Shown piece by piece: positions 1 through 12,110 of a stretch of 64,000 bases of DNA. The stretch lies in contig CM017571.1 in NCBI GenBank assembly GCA_007844125.1, positions 27,262,440-27,326,439 on the forward strand, written 5' to 3'. Every line of letters starts with the position of its first letter. The stretch's first letter is position 1. The DNA comes from Sinonovacula constricta. Its lineage: Eukaryota; Mollusca; Bivalvia; Cardiida; Solecurtidae. The notes under the pieces were generated by a model. It searched no databases. It was not told the DNA's origin and was given only the letters and a program-made list of their open reading frames with translations. The position numbers and the translations under genes were made by a program.

Positions 1-612
1 TGGCAAGACACATACAGTTTAGAGAAAAGAGAACAATCTTGTTTCAATGATGCAATTTGTTGCTCCTCCTTTGACACATTGCGGGTAGGCTGGCTGCTGA
101 ATAGAGGAAATTTGTTTCTTTTGATAGGGTCTGTCAGACTTTTAGTTCTGTTTTCTAGCCGTTCCTTCCCAAAATCACTATATTGTTCATTTCCCACCCT
201 TTTGATATTCCTTCTAAATCTATGCATGAATGAACAGTTAGTAAGAACACATTTTAGGAAATATTCATATGGTACCTGTTCCGAAAAGCAAAATTACTTT
301 TTTGTAAAAATATTAGCCATGTGCTCAGTAACATAAAACTCCCCTGGTGAATGACAAAAAATATAAACAATTCCTGGTGAGTATAGAGTGAACTAAAACA
401 TTATGGCAGTAAATGAACTGCAAACATTATGTCAACACTTCATACATTATGACAACATAATTAATAGATGTTAATGTGGTAAATGATTTCATCTATAAAA
501 TACTAATGTAGCATCAGTTTATACTTTTTGAGCAGCACATAATATATGGAGCTTATTTCATAATTTAAATGGGCATTTTCTGGTAAGATATTGTTCTTCT
601 GTGCTTATTTTT
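1..612. other. AT-rich non-coding DNA, nothing recognised
   Basis: I see no open frame with a recognisable protein, no convincing exon with paired splice sites and no tandem structure here. Confidence 0.5.
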
Positions 613-906
613 TGCTCATTGTTTAGAACATCCTTAAAAGTATAGGTAAAAACTCCAAAATTGTAACTATACGATGAAAATCCTTCAAATAGCAGTATTT
701 TCCAGATTTTTGGCGGCCATCTTGAAAAAAAATCTGTAACAAAAAGGCCATTTGCTCCCTAAATATTTGTCTGATGTGCTTACATTTGCTTTTAATGTTT
801 AGAACATCCTTGAAAATATAGGTATAGACTCCTAAATTGTAACTATACGATGAAAATCCTTCGAATAGCAGCATTTTCCTGAATTATGGCGGCCATCTTG
901 AAAAAA
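613..906. repeat. Diverged tandem duplication, ~177-bp offset
   Basis: Two copies of a ~115-bp segment (about 613-729 and 787-906) share the block starting AGAACATCCTT (625 and 801), the block TGTAACTATACGATGAAAAT and the ending GGCGGCCATCTTGAAAAA (712 and 889). They differ at scattered positions, so this is an old duplication of a dispersed repeat. A third shorter echo of the ending (GCGGCCAT) follows at about 908. Confidence 0.8.
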
Positions 907-1060
907 GCGGCCATATTGGAAAGATATCAAATGGGTCTCTATCACATTTCTAAAGGTACATCAAAAGCTAACTTTGTGCAAAATTTGGTGCTTTTAACCG
1001 AATTTGAACAATTCCTCCATATTTTTACCGAAAACGGCTGGACTAAAAAGGGTTACTATT

Positions 1061-1140
1061 CGGTATGCCAGTCTACAAAAGGGTAAATGTTCGGTATGGC
1101 AGTCTACAAAAGGGCAAATGTTCTGTATGACAGCACAGAT
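1061..1140. repeat. 31-bp tandem repeat, ~2.5 copies
   Basis: The unit CGGTATGCCAGTCTACAAAA plus GGGTAAATGTT starts at 1061, 1092 and 1123 with a few substitutions. It is not coding. Confidence 0.75.
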
Positions 1141-1159
1141 ACGATGGTTTGCAGGTCTA

Positions 1160-1960
1160 CGGAAGGTCATGTATCTCGGAGTGCAAGTCAATTGAACGAC
1201 ACGCGTCCGGGTGTGCAAGTACATGAAAGGAGGCTATTTGTGCAAGTGCAAGTCTGTTCTTAGGCAAGAGCCTGGATAAGCATGTCCGGAAAGGCGGGAG
1301 GGTGTGCAAATATCCGTTTGTGAATACCTATGGTCGGACAAGTTTCTGGGTGGGTGTGCAGATCAGCAAGATGGAAAATATTTCGGTGTATAAATAAATA
1401 GGAGTTTTAATGAGTGAAAGCAAAACGGCGAATAAGCAAATAAACCAAATATCTGGTATGCACCTCTTTGTTAGTGATTTTGTCCTACTTTATGAACTTT
1501 AATTCTTTTCCTCGGACCCAGGGCAGAATAGGGTCAAGTAAATATTTTAAATAACAATTATTAAAGACACGTATTCGGTTTCTGCACATGAATAATTCTT
1601 GCTACGTTTACTATTATAAATGTAATTTTAACCCTAACAGTCACGTATTTTGTAATGGAAATAAACCACAGCAGAAAAATAAAAACTACATCAGCCTCAC
1701 ATTACACAAATCATTATTGTTTGGGTTGTCATGTTTTTTTTTCTTTCTCGGTATCTTATTTTTTTTTTAAGTTGTTTTTTATAGAAGTATTAACTGTATC
1801 TGGGTTATGTATACAAAGAACAATTTCTATTATTTCCTAAACTTAACTTATTTCACTCAGTTAAAGTGAAATGGATGAAGACAAACTGAGAGAAACAGTG
1901 AAAACAGAACGATGTGGTATGTCCAATTTCTTGGCGTGTTGAACGTTTCTTTAATGATCA
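1160..1960. other. Non-coding spacer
   Basis: Short homopolymer runs only (T tracts near 1733-1770). No gene or structured repeat recognised. Confidence 0.45.
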
Positions 1961-2002
1961 TCCAACCCGTAAATGAGATCTTTCTGCAAACTTGTCATAA
2001 CG

Positions 2003-2078
2003 GGTCTTGGGTTTGAATTCGGAACCATCCGATCCCGAGTTCATAACCTTAACCTCTTGACCAAGCCTACTCGAACTT
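2003..2078 (-). mobile_element. tRNA-like SINE head, minus strand (degenerate)
   Basis: Read on the minus strand, the segment has a box-A-like TGGTCAAGAGGTTAAGG followed about 35 bases later by a box-B-like block (GAATTCAAACCC). This is the internal RNA polymerase III promoter layout of a tRNA. The stems do not close, so it is a decayed tRNA-derived SINE head, not a working tRNA. Confidence 0.45.
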
Positions 2079-2149
2079 GCTCTTCGGAAGTATGACCGGC
2101 TTGCACCTGCAGCCTCAGAACGCCTAGAACTTACACAATGACCAGGCGG

Positions 2150-2785
2150 CACGAAGAAAAGTGTATTGTGCTTTGCGGAAAGCTCTATATCCAGGTAACA
2201 AAGTAAAGGTCAGATGCCTGTTTATACACGGGCTGCCTTTTGCATTAACCATGCGATGGTATGTAGGCTAAAGGTGAAATAACGATTCTATTAAAATCTC
2301 TCAGAACTCAGTGAGTATTTCAGCGCATCGCCAACAAGTATGTTGACATGCAATACCTGCTAGTTCATGTTCAAATCTTGTTATTGATGGCATTTTTAGG
2401 TCGAGGGATTGTTACTACAAGACCAATAATTCGGACATTGAGTTATTTACTTACAAGAATACTGTTACAGAAATTAGTGTGCTACATAGAGATGAACTTT
2501 CATATTTTATCTCCAAAAGAAACCCCGCTGCTGTACATCATTCTCGTGTAACAAAGATACACTCGTCCTTCTTTGCTTTATGGTGTATGGAACGGACCTT
2601 AGGAAAACCGTGGCCACGACATGCCAAAGTTGTTAAAATATGAGCAATATAGCTGCCATGAGAACGCTCAAGCAAATCTAATGGTATTTCCACGACTGGT
2701 CTGCTCCGTGTCAGCATAATGTGGCATGGTGGTGTTTCATTCAAGGAGTTCACAGTAGGCAATACACGGTGAATGTAGACCCGTA
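2150..2785. other. Non-coding spacer with a dispersed-repeat fragment
   Basis: No exon recognised. The block TTCCACGACTGGTC at about 2689 recurs at about 19813 in a similar setting (followed by a GTCAG..AATGTG stretch), which suggests a shared dispersed repeat. Confidence 0.4.
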
Positions 2786-3030
2786 TTAGGTGGCGCCCGT
2801 GGCATAGTGGTACAGTCGCCGACTTGTTACTCCTCAGACTACTCTCACCGTGTGGGTTCGAGTCCCGTTCGGGGCAAAAATTTAATGTGGGAAGGTCTTC
2901 CATCTGTCTTGCGGTGCGCCGGTGGTTCTACCCAGACATTTGTATGTGGCCTTCTATCACCAAAATAGCTGGACGTCGCTATAATGATTATAAGTGGTTC
3001 GCTGCGATGTATCTAAAAACAACAGGAAAA
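2786..3030 (+). mobile_element. tRNA-derived SINE, family A, best copy
   Basis: A tRNA-related head with box A (TGGCATAGTGG, about 2800) and box B (GGTTCGAGTCC, about 2855) is followed by a conserved body. Body landmarks are AATGTGGGAAGGTCTTCCA, GGTGGTTCTACCCAGACATT and AAAATAGCTGGACGTCGCTAT. The same body recurs at about 21.9, 31.8, 33.1, 36.5, 50.6 (minus) and 51.1 kb, so it is a repeated element. The head is tRNA-like by motif only; the parent tRNA was not determined. Confidence 0.8.
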
Positions 3031-3479
3031 CGATCATCTAGCTTATAATCATTGAAGAGACGACTAAGTCAAACAGAACCGCGTGGTCATTTTATCGAGG
3101 TTTCGCCGTGGCAACGGACAAAAAGCAATAATGCAAATCATTAAAAGGTGTCCACAATTACGTTTTCAACAATAAATAAGTTGTCGCCAACAGTGATCAT
3201 CCAAGGATACGAATACCTCATGATAACACTTGCCTTCATTATTATTTGCTGCACTATTCATTTTTCACATCGTCTTACTTATTTTATTACTTATCATTTG
3301 TATCAAGTTCATATACAGAATATTAAATAATAATTCCGGACAGACGTACTCCAATCCTTACACCCTTGTACTTCTCTGCAAGCACCAAATGAACCTATCC
3401 GGCATGAATGTTCGATAAAATACTGTCACCCCTCTCCTCTTGTAAAATAGCTCTGTAGATAAGGGTCAACAGGAAGAGC

Positions 3480-3790
3480 TACGATTGGAGACATCCAATG
3501 CGCGTAGGGAGCATGCGTTTAAACAAAAAGATGACTATTCTGGGTACTAAACACTCTACATAAACATTTAACAGTAATGAATGATGGGGTGTATAGTATT
3601 TGCTACTTATGTATTTACAAGCGACATTGCTAACATCGGCATACTCGGTTTCTTTTGTTAAACAATACAATACAGCCAAACAGCTGCGAATTATTATAAA
3701 TGCCGGCTACTTTTTTATAATTGCAAGCTACACATTATTGTTGCAAGCAGCAATGTTAAAAAAACCGGAATACTCGGCGCCAATAACGCA
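3480..3790. repeat. Dispersed repeat, copy 1 (partner at 11.7-12.1 kb)
   Basis: This stretch shares ordered blocks with 11690-12110: ACTAAACACTCT, CTCGGTTTCT, AAATGCCGGCTACTTTTTTATA (ATGCCGGCTACTTTTTTATA in both) and ATTGCAAGCTACAC. Between the blocks the two copies diverge. The element type is unknown. Confidence 0.65.
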
Positions 3791-3915
3791 GCAGGCATTA
3801 ACAGAGATTACAACCGAGAGTCTACAACACCTGACTACAACATCAACTTGTTCACAAAATATAACCTCATCCTATAAAGGGACTCACGTTTATAGACAGC
3901 AATAAAAAACCGACA

Positions 3916-3947
3916 AGAGAGAGTGAGAGAGAAAGAGAGAATAGTTG
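3916..3947. repeat. GA-rich microsatellite
   Basis: A short imperfect (GA)n run lies next to a G-rich stretch. Confidence 0.7.
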
Positions 3948-4069
3948 GGGTTGGGGTGGCTGGCGGGAGGGTATAATTAATTTTCTTTGTTCAAAGTCTC
4001 GTAAACCTATTTCTAAAAAAAGTGTAAATATACCACGGAGGCTACCTAACATTTGAAGGACTATTCGGT

Positions 4070-4740
4070 TTGAGAAATAAGTAGCCCCCAGGCTATATTG
4101 TCATAAAACTTAATTGCATGACCTTGTCAGCAGCAGCGTACAAGGTAAGATAGAGGCCTTTGTAAGTACGGGATTGGTCTCGCTAGGGTACATTAGAATT
4201 GTCAGACTACAAACAAACATATACTAACTTAACTAACCAAAAAAACTGTTCTCCGAATAAACAAAAAAAAATATAAAAAAAAAATGTTTAATTCCGTTTT
4301 TCTTTTTTAAGGAACATTTTTTTCTTTCTAATAGATACGGATACTCAATACAACATTTGATAGCGAACAAAAAATCCATTTTAGAATACAATTAATATTC
4401 TATAAATAAACTGATAAGGCTAGCTATAATAAATATAACATTAACTAATTCTTTTCAAATGCCTTTCGAAGAAAAGTTATCAGAACACGTTAATCCAATT
4501 TTGTGTACAAATCAGGCGACTTGCAAACAAAGCAAAAAAAAAAAAATATCAACATCAACAGTTTTAAAACCAAACGTTTTAATTTTGATACCTTAATATA
4601 AATGAGTGTTAAAAACCTGTATTTACCTTTCTCCTCCCATTGTAACGTCCAGTTGTAAAGGAAAATGACCAACACAAAGCTATCCTTGTGGCGATTTATT
4701 CCCTCTATCGCACTGCACAACTATTCGGCTCTGTAGCAAC
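4070..4740. other. AT-rich non-coding spacer
   Basis: Poly-A and poly-T runs (for example 4260-4285) and no recognisable gene. Confidence 0.45.
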
Positions 4741-4905
4741 AACGCTATGGGAAACAATCGGAACTCCTCGGGTAATTCCGTCCTCGAGACAATCATCCCT
4801 TGGATGTACCTGTGATTCGTAAACTATCCTAGGTGTACCGATTGTATGGGAAAGAGAACGCCATTCAATCGGAGTTACTCGACTGTTTCCGTCAAGCATT
4901 GGGCA
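4741..4905. repeat. Dispersed repeat sharing a core with 23.87 kb
   Basis: GGAACTCCTCGGGTAATTCC followed by GTCCTCGAGACAATCATC at 4760-4800 is nearly identical to 23868-23908. Downstream a second, diverged half (CAATCGGAGTTACTCGACTG, about 4866) resembles the first, so the element may be an internally duplicated short interspersed repeat. Confidence 0.6.
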
Positions 4906-5364
4906 TATCCGTTAACAAACGGCTATTTGGCAATCGAAAAAACATCGTCATGATAAGTTTATGTATTAGCCGGAAACTAATACGTTTTGCCTAGATAAAT
5001 ACAAGTTTACCCTGTTGTGTATGTTTAAGCTATTTTTTGCCAATCAATGACCTACCTGCGATTATAAAATATGTACTTGTTTGAAAATGTGTGCAACGTA
5101 TTTATGGCCATACTTGAAATGTTGTTACCGCCTCCAACCCTCACCAAAAATATTAGATATGCAAAGTCTGATGTTTATATAGTGATTTATACTCTGTTTT
5201 GGAGAGATCATGTAATGTTATCCGATAAGAGATTATATTTGATGAGAATGAGATTTACTCGGACCACCTTCAAGGTCTTCCTAAATCAACTACATTTTAC
5301 ATTTTATTACTCCTGTTGGTGAGATTTTGTCATGACACAGACTCACTAGCAGAGCCTTGAGCCC

Positions 5365-5690
5365 TAAGTTAACACACCGGCCGCAATAGCTCATGTGGTA
5401 GAGCATCGGCTTGCGGATCGGGAGGTCGTGGGTTTAAACACCGGCCGGTCAAAACCAAATACTTTAAAGTTGGTTGTAGTGGCTTCCCTCCTAACGCTCG
5501 GGGCTAAGGGGACAGCATTACGCCGGACTCGTCGGTGTCAGTATATTGGACCGGCAGGGTTCAGTCCCTGGGCACCTTATAAGTACCCCTGTGCTATAAT
5601 GTCGCTGCACAGTATCTGCAAAATGCCGGCAAATCCCAATCCCTTAGTTAACATGCGCGCAGTAAGTGGTCACTTGGTTTAGTCAAGCGC
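5365..5690 (+). mobile_element. tRNA-derived SINE, family B
   Basis: The head starts with CCGGCCGCAATAGCTCATGTGG, of which TAGCTCATGTGGTAGAGC is a good box A (about 5388). A box-B-like GGTTTAAACAC lies at about 5431. The head is bracketed by the palindromic block CACCGGCC on both sides, which could pair as an extended acceptor-like stem. The body (to about 5690) does not match family A. The cloverleaf is imperfect, so I call a SINE, not a tRNA gene. Confidence 0.6.
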
Positions 5691-5776
5691 CTTTGGTTTA
5701 AAAATAGCTATGATAAGTAGGCAGAGATAGGAATTACTTATTTTGATAGTGATTGAGTTGTTATGAACGTTTTGTC

Positions 5777-5834
<58 letters not shown>
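5777..5834. repeat. (ATT)n microsatellite
   Basis: About 19 uninterrupted ATT/TTA units. The poly-Asn frame on the other strand is a by-product. Confidence 0.95.
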
Positions 5835-5929
5835 TGGCGATACACTTACATGGAACAATATGGTTTGCGTAAATAAATTGCTTGATAGATTCTTCAGCTT
5901 GCATTTGACCACAGTGTGTCAACTTACAA

Positions 5930-7770
5930 AGTGCGACTAATATGGGCATTGTACTTATTAATTGCAATTTACTTCAAACGTGCAATTTACTTTTACAAGG
6001 TACCCAGAGCAACAAATAACTCTTGATGTCAATTAGTTTTAACTACAAGTTTTTAAGGCAATTAGTTTGTCACTTATACTTTCAAACATCAATTATTTTT
6101 TCTGCATGTTCAAATATTTTTTCTAATTTTTCAGTTTTGACTTAATTTTCACATCCTAAAGAGCTTAGTGTCACAGTGTATGAAAATCAATCTGAAATCA
6201 ACTGTAAAAAAGAATTAAACTTCTAACCATAAAGATATGAACATGTTAAAAATGTTAGGAAATCAGGATTTTAGCAATTCAAAGATCAATCCAAACAAGT
6301 ATCTTCAATTGTTATGGTCACTTAAGTCTTTACAAGATTTACCTTGAATAATGGTAGCTGGCTTTGTTTTAAACATGTACATGCAATTGTTCGGATTTTC
6401 TCCGCCGATGAAAGAACATTCGTGATTATATCGTGCAACAAACTGCCGAGGCGTTAGGCCTTGGTTCCTTTTTTCAAAAAGAAAGCTGGCAGCCGATGGT
6501 ATGACAGTTTCTATTTTTTTTGTGTGTGTTTTTTGGGGGTTTTTTCCTGATTCTTTCAGGCTTAGATATTGACATTTTGTTGTGGAGTTTTCAACCATAA
6601 CGCTATTTTCGGAGAACTTGGATTGTATCTTTTATGGATTATAAACACGTACGTCCTTAACAATGCGGTATGGGAAAGCATTTCAGTTTGCGAGTGCGCA
6701 GTAATCTACCTTGGCTACGGTGCACAGAACAGACGAAAAACGAAGCAACCGAAAATGACGGCGTATCCTAGCACAATGCGTTTTCCACTGTTTATTTTCG
6801 TTGAAAAACAATTAGTTAAAATGATAAAAGGAAACTTAAATTTGTTCTGTGTACCTAAAGTGTCATGTACTTTCAAAATACAGTTTGCATGTGCAAAAAG
6901 TGCTATTTACATTTGATAATTTGCAACATAATTAAAGTGCAATTTGCTTCAATTTACATTTGATATTTGCAATGAAATAAAAATTTTATGCATTCCAAAT
7001 ACAATTAAAATTTCAAATGAATTTTAAGTACAACTCACTTTGAACCTCCAAATGGCATTTACAATGTATTTGACTTGCGATTTAATTTCCAAAGTGCATT
7101 TGATATCAACAGTGGATTTAACGTGCAGCTGTCTTCACAGATACAATTATTATTTACAATGTACCAAATTGCAATTCATTTCAAACTTAACGCTGTACAT
7201 TTCTAATGTACATAAAGTGCGGTGTACTTCCAAAGTAAAAATTTGACATTTGCAAAATGCAAAAAGTGCAATAAACTTAAAGTGAAATTTACTTCAAAAG
7301 TATATTTAATACGTGCAAGGTTAGTAAAGTGCGATTTGCTGCAAAGTACAGAAAATAGTTTCGCTGTAATTAACGGGCAACAGACTAAATTTGAAAATTT
7401 AAATAGTGTATTTAAGGTGAAATTTGTATTAAAAAGAATCCTCATTTTCATTTTATTTAAAGTGCTCTTTTTCCAATAATACAGCGAATAATGACAACCT
7501 CATTAAAGTTCATATTACTTGAAAGTACAACTAGCACTGGCATTGTACCTAATATTATTCTTTTTAAAGGTACAATTACCATTCATATCGCATATAAAGT
7601 TTAATCTTCTTCAAAAACTTGTCATTTGCACTGTACTTTATGTGTTCTTTAGTTCAGAAAACCACTAGCAATTTGCAACTATTAAAAATGCATCTGACAT
7701 TTGCCTTGCACTTAAAGTGCAATTTATAAAAAAAAAAAAAAAAACGTTAACAGATAACGTACACTTTAAG
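5930..7770. repeat. Diffuse AAAGTGC/TGCAATTTACTT motif tract
   Basis: Variants of AAAGTGCAATTTACTTC and of its partner TTTGCA/TGTACTT recur every few tens of bases, for example near 5925, 5965, 5987, 6932, 7098, 7218, 7262, 7280, 7328 and 7716. They are loose in spacing and sequence. It looks like a strongly decayed low-complexity array. The 6000-6900 part carries fewer copies. Confidence 0.5.
6335..6518 (-). CDS. Possible isolated exon, minus strand, unknown product
   Basis: The minus strand is open for about 60 codons with a balanced composition (contains LFEKRNQGLTPRQFVARYNH, then GGENPNNCMYMFKTKPA). It lies between an AAAATAG acceptor-like end near 6518 and a CAAG|GTAAAT donor-like end near 6340. 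I recognise no family. The surrounding DNA is repeat-like, so this could be a remnant of an old element. No partner exon was found. Confidence 0.2.
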
Positions 7771-8640
7771 TCGAAAGTACAGTTAAAATATGCAGCTACA
7801 AAATATCACGTTCGTCTAGTACCGTGTGAGGGCGAAATTTGTTACATTCCCGAATCTCCGTGCTGTCCTTTCGGTATGTTATTTCTACACCATACGATGA
7901 GCAAATACCGGAGTCACAAAGTAGACCGTGTTAGTGGAGTTCACACTCATGTAACAGATACGGCTAACACGTTGTCTTCAGTATACATATTACATGTATG
8001 TTTGGTAGCTTTACTGTCAGCAGTGGGGAGACAGGGAATTATCAAATAAGTATAGGTAAATAGTTATTATTCTACATGTATTGTTTGTCTACATTTAACT
8101 GACACCCGGCAGGTTTCCGCAATTGGTTAACGATTTACAAACTGTTTCAAAAACCACGATTTCCGAGGCTTTTTAGAATATTGAAGTGCTTTTGGTACAA
8201 TACCCATTTGTATACTTGTATAACCTGGAGTACACTGTGTGTTTTTTATATCTTTGAATTGTTGACACCTAGGTTCATGTACGTGAAATGATATTCGAGG
8301 AATGTGTATAAGTATATCGTACTCAAGCAAATTTGTCCTGAAGGAGCATTAACCGGAAGTGAATGATAAAGCTATGCTCAGCACATTCTGAGCAAGAGTA
8401 GGACAAAATGGAATGCCATACCAGAAAGGACCCTTACATGGCAGGAACTGTAGGCTTATGAACCATGGCAGTCAAGCTTCCACTTTCGTTCAGTACACGC
8501 CCTTTTGCCAACTCTAGCCAACCTACACCTATTGGAAACTCTCAGATGATCCATCATGCCAGCTTTCGGGTTCCCCGCTACATACGCCAAGATAGTTTCC
8601 TTACAAGACTGGAACACATCATTGAATTTGAGAGGAAGAA
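7771..8640. other. Non-coding spacer
   Basis: A frame at 7717-8049 is open but has no recognisable domain and begins inside a poly-A run. I do not call it a gene. Confidence 0.4.
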
Positions 8641-8654
8641 ATTGAAAGAATACG

Positions 8655-8910
8655 AGACTAAGAAGCTGTGGAAGATTCAGGTAGTTGGAAGTTCCTAATA
8701 GACCTAAAGAAGAGGCACAAGTTTCAAAAGGAAGTGACCCACACAGTTCTCCGACCTAATATTGTGCTGTGGTTAAGGGTCCTAAAAGAATAATACTGGT
8801 TGAGCTCACAGTTCCCTGACATAAGAGGACAAAGGAAGCACAGGAGATGAAGATGTCCAAGTACCAGGTCTTGGCAAACAGCTGCAGAGACAACGGATGA
8901 ATGTTATATA
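8655..8910 (+). pseudogene. Decayed retroelement endonuclease (RLE-type) fragment
   Basis: Across a frame change and two stops one can read VEDSGSWKFLIDLKKRHKF, then LRPNIVLW, then ILVELTVP, then KEAQEMKMSKYQVLANSC. The order WKxLxDL..RPxIVxW..xxxELTVP..EA.E.K..KYQ.L matches the C-terminal restriction-like endonuclease region that I know from R2-like and related retroelement proteins abundant in marine invertebrate genomes, where the RPD and ELT residues belong to the PD-(D/E)XK core. Here D has become N, and TAA (8791) and TGA (8818) stops interrupt it. The reverse transcriptase that should lie upstream was not recognised. Confidence 0.6.
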
Positions 8911-11690
8911 TAATATATATTATATCGCTTTTTTCACTTTCGTTTGACAGTCTTTGGTTTGACCCATTTGGGATAGCACAATCTAGAACTGAACTGCGAC
9001 AATTAATCAATGAACACATAATAAGAAGTGAAAGTAGACAGGGGAAGTTATTCTGGTCAATTTTGGTTCAATGATAGACAAGGGGACGTAACTGAGATAA
9101 CTTTAGGCATTATTATGAGTCAACATAAGAATATTATAACCAATTCTTTATATTTTCAGAAGAGGAAGGTAAAGAAAATCTTTTTTCTTTTAAGAAGTGA
9201 ACTGAAAAATTCTCTTTTCAACATACATTATAAAAAAGGAATGCTTTATTGCCTTTAGTATAGAGAATAATTAAACTTTTGTTATTGCAGTGGGCGCGAT
9301 AGAACAGTTTTGCCTCTGCTTGAAATTCGAGTAATCTTCCGTTTATATACAATATAATACAATATCTTTATTTCCTCCATTGTTAGAGATTTCTTGTATA
9401 TATATAAAGAACATGTTATACATACAAAAATTAGATAAAACAGTCTTTTATTTGGACTGGTCGGTATTGGACTTGGGACCTGCCGTTCTGCAAGCGGGAG
9501 TTCTAAAACTGAGCTGAAATAGTGAATCAATTAACATACAGACAATGCCATTTTCAAATCAATGGAGGCCGCCACTGTATATTTACGTGACCGTCCGTCA
9601 TTCAGTGGCTGGCACGACAACCACAGTACAGCCATTGGCTGTGAAAGACTGTACAAGGCCTATGCTACAAATAGTTAGCAGTAGAATGGATAATACTCAG
9701 AAGTAAAAATCCTGAAGTTTTTGTCTCCATTACATTTGTCATCACACCAACAGAAATATGTTTTTGTCGATTTATAAAGCTTTTGTTTGTTTTCAGAATA
9801 GACTTGCCGGTATTGTATTTTACATTACCTGCAAGGCGTGGGTAAATCATTTCATTATAACTTTTTACTACATATTGAAGATACATGTGAGTCCAGCCAC
9901 TGGGTTGTTGCTGTAAACTATATACATTACCAACGTTGTGAGAAATTAGATCATGTATAAATATACATTTTATTTAATATAATTAACCCTAAGTCATTCG
10001 ATAATTAGTTAAAATGACAACAACCATAGCCTCCTGCACAAAATTGGCTATAGCTGTCTCAATCTCGTATTCTAAATTGCTAATGCAAACAACGTCCTTT
10101 CACATAAGTATTAATTACTTCAAATAGAAAAATTTCATTTAAATTATCGAAAGTGAAAAGGCATCGCTCAGTATTTCTATGGTCGATAATTATTGTGTTT
10201 CGTCACGTGTTTATATCTGCATCAATTTAAGCTTCCGAAACATCCCGATTTATTATTCATATTTATATTTTTCTAATTGTGGACATGAAGTTGCTATAGC
10301 AATTTTATTTCATACTGAATTGAGTAAATACCTTGTCAATTAAGGATTTAAATAAATTACATGTTTTGGAAAACACACACACGCAATTAAACTATTTAAT
10401 TGTTGATTGACCAACTGTTTGGGTATAAAGAATCCATAATAACGTTAAGACAATTTGTACGCTGGAGAAAAATTATGAAAGAGTTATTGCATTCTCATTT
10501 TTACCAAAACGAATTTATAAAAAATGTAAAAATATAAAAACACATTTTAATAAATTGAAGATCTTAATGGTAAATTGTGAATAGTATTAATTAATTGCTA
10601 AAACAATCAGGGGAAAAGTAATTTAAAGTATTTAATTGTGTTGTTTAAGCTTGTTAAATAATGAAATATTTATCATGCATTAATTAAAAATGCTAACATA
10701 AATAACTCTACATCAGTACTCATTATTACAAATGCGTATCAGCGAATTAAGAATATGTACGAACCACACTTAGTTTTAAACAATATGGTACTTTTGAAAT
10801 TTCATTTAGTTAGATCTGTGCACACTATCATCCCCGTGACCAGTTTGGTCACTTAATTTGAATTGAACTCCCTAATTGCTGCTACATTAATCAGGGCAAT
10901 AAAACTTCACTGGGTCCATATGTTAAGTGGCATATGGCAACTGATTGATTGCCTTAGCACTACGCTACCAATGCGGTCATTACCTCAATGACTTTATGGC
11001 TTCTCTACTTGTCGGCAATGGACTCGCTTTTACTGTGACTGAAATAAGTGTGTTTTGAAATATGTCTAATTATATTGATGTCACATGGATATTGTATTGG
11101 TAAAAATATTTCATGTATTTAAAATGACATGCTCAATCGCGTGTTTTTGGAAAACATGTTGATTGTAATAAGATACCCAATTGGAAACGTATAATACATT
11201 CACATGTCTACTTAATTAGTTCATTTAAATACTGTAGCGTGATGGTAGTATATTGACTGTATTTGAATAAATTAAGGAAATTAAAATACTTTTTTTTAAT
11301 CAACGTTGCAATGTTCTAATCGAATGCAATAAAATATAAATAAACGACCAGACTCGACCCTTATTAGCGCAATACCAGATTCAATTATTGCATAGTTCGA
11401 CAATTGTAACCGTTGGCCATGGGAGGTAACGTAGAAGTTCTTCTGGGCTGAAACAAACGAGTAATGGCGGACAAGGGAGATAACTCTCGATAGGCTGATT
11501 TCTGGCATCGTCTCTGACAAAAGGAGAAAAAAGTAGATGAAAGTTAAAAATAGACAGCATTCATAAGATGTTATGGTACTGGCAGTTGAACTTTAAGGGG
11601 TGATGAAATATTTGAATTATATTTACACACTCTTTTCACCTGTAGAGTGACTTAATATATTGAGGTTTAGCTGTCGTACGGTTCTGGAGT
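8911..11690. other. AT-rich intergenic DNA
   Basis: I found no gene. A short self-complementary AT run lies at 8908-8930 (TATATAATATATATTATAT). The 9.9-11.3 kb part is especially AT-rich. Confidence 0.45.
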
Positions 11691-12110
11691 TTTTGTTTTT
11701 TTAGAAATACGTCGCTGCAACCATAGACCTAATGTGCATCAAGAAAGAGCACGGATGTGAGCCAATCAAGGCACAGTAGAGAACACGCGCTTTGAATAAG
11801 AAGATGTCCATCCTAGGGACTAAACACTCTCTTATACTGTCAATTCATTACATAAATATATGAGAGTAACGAACCGTGACTCTGATGGGAACTAAACAAT
11901 CTCTACTTTGCTCACATCCTTGCTGTATGCTACGTCTTCAAACAAAAGCTGCATTGTTAATAACTTCATGCTCGGTTTCTCGATAAGCAAGACCTTGCCA
12001 AACGGCTGAGACTTCTTATTAATGCCGGCTACTTTTTTATACTAGTAATTGCAAGCTACACTTTAATTTTGCAAACTACTCGGATCGATTGCTTCACTAT
12101 CGCGATAGGA
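11690..12110. repeat. Dispersed repeat, copy 2 (partner at 3.5-3.8 kb)
   Basis: It shares the same ordered blocks as the copy at 3480-3790, including ATGCCGGCTACTTTTTTATA (about 12022) and ATTGCAAGCTACAC. It is longer than the first copy because of extra sequence between blocks. Confidence 0.65.
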
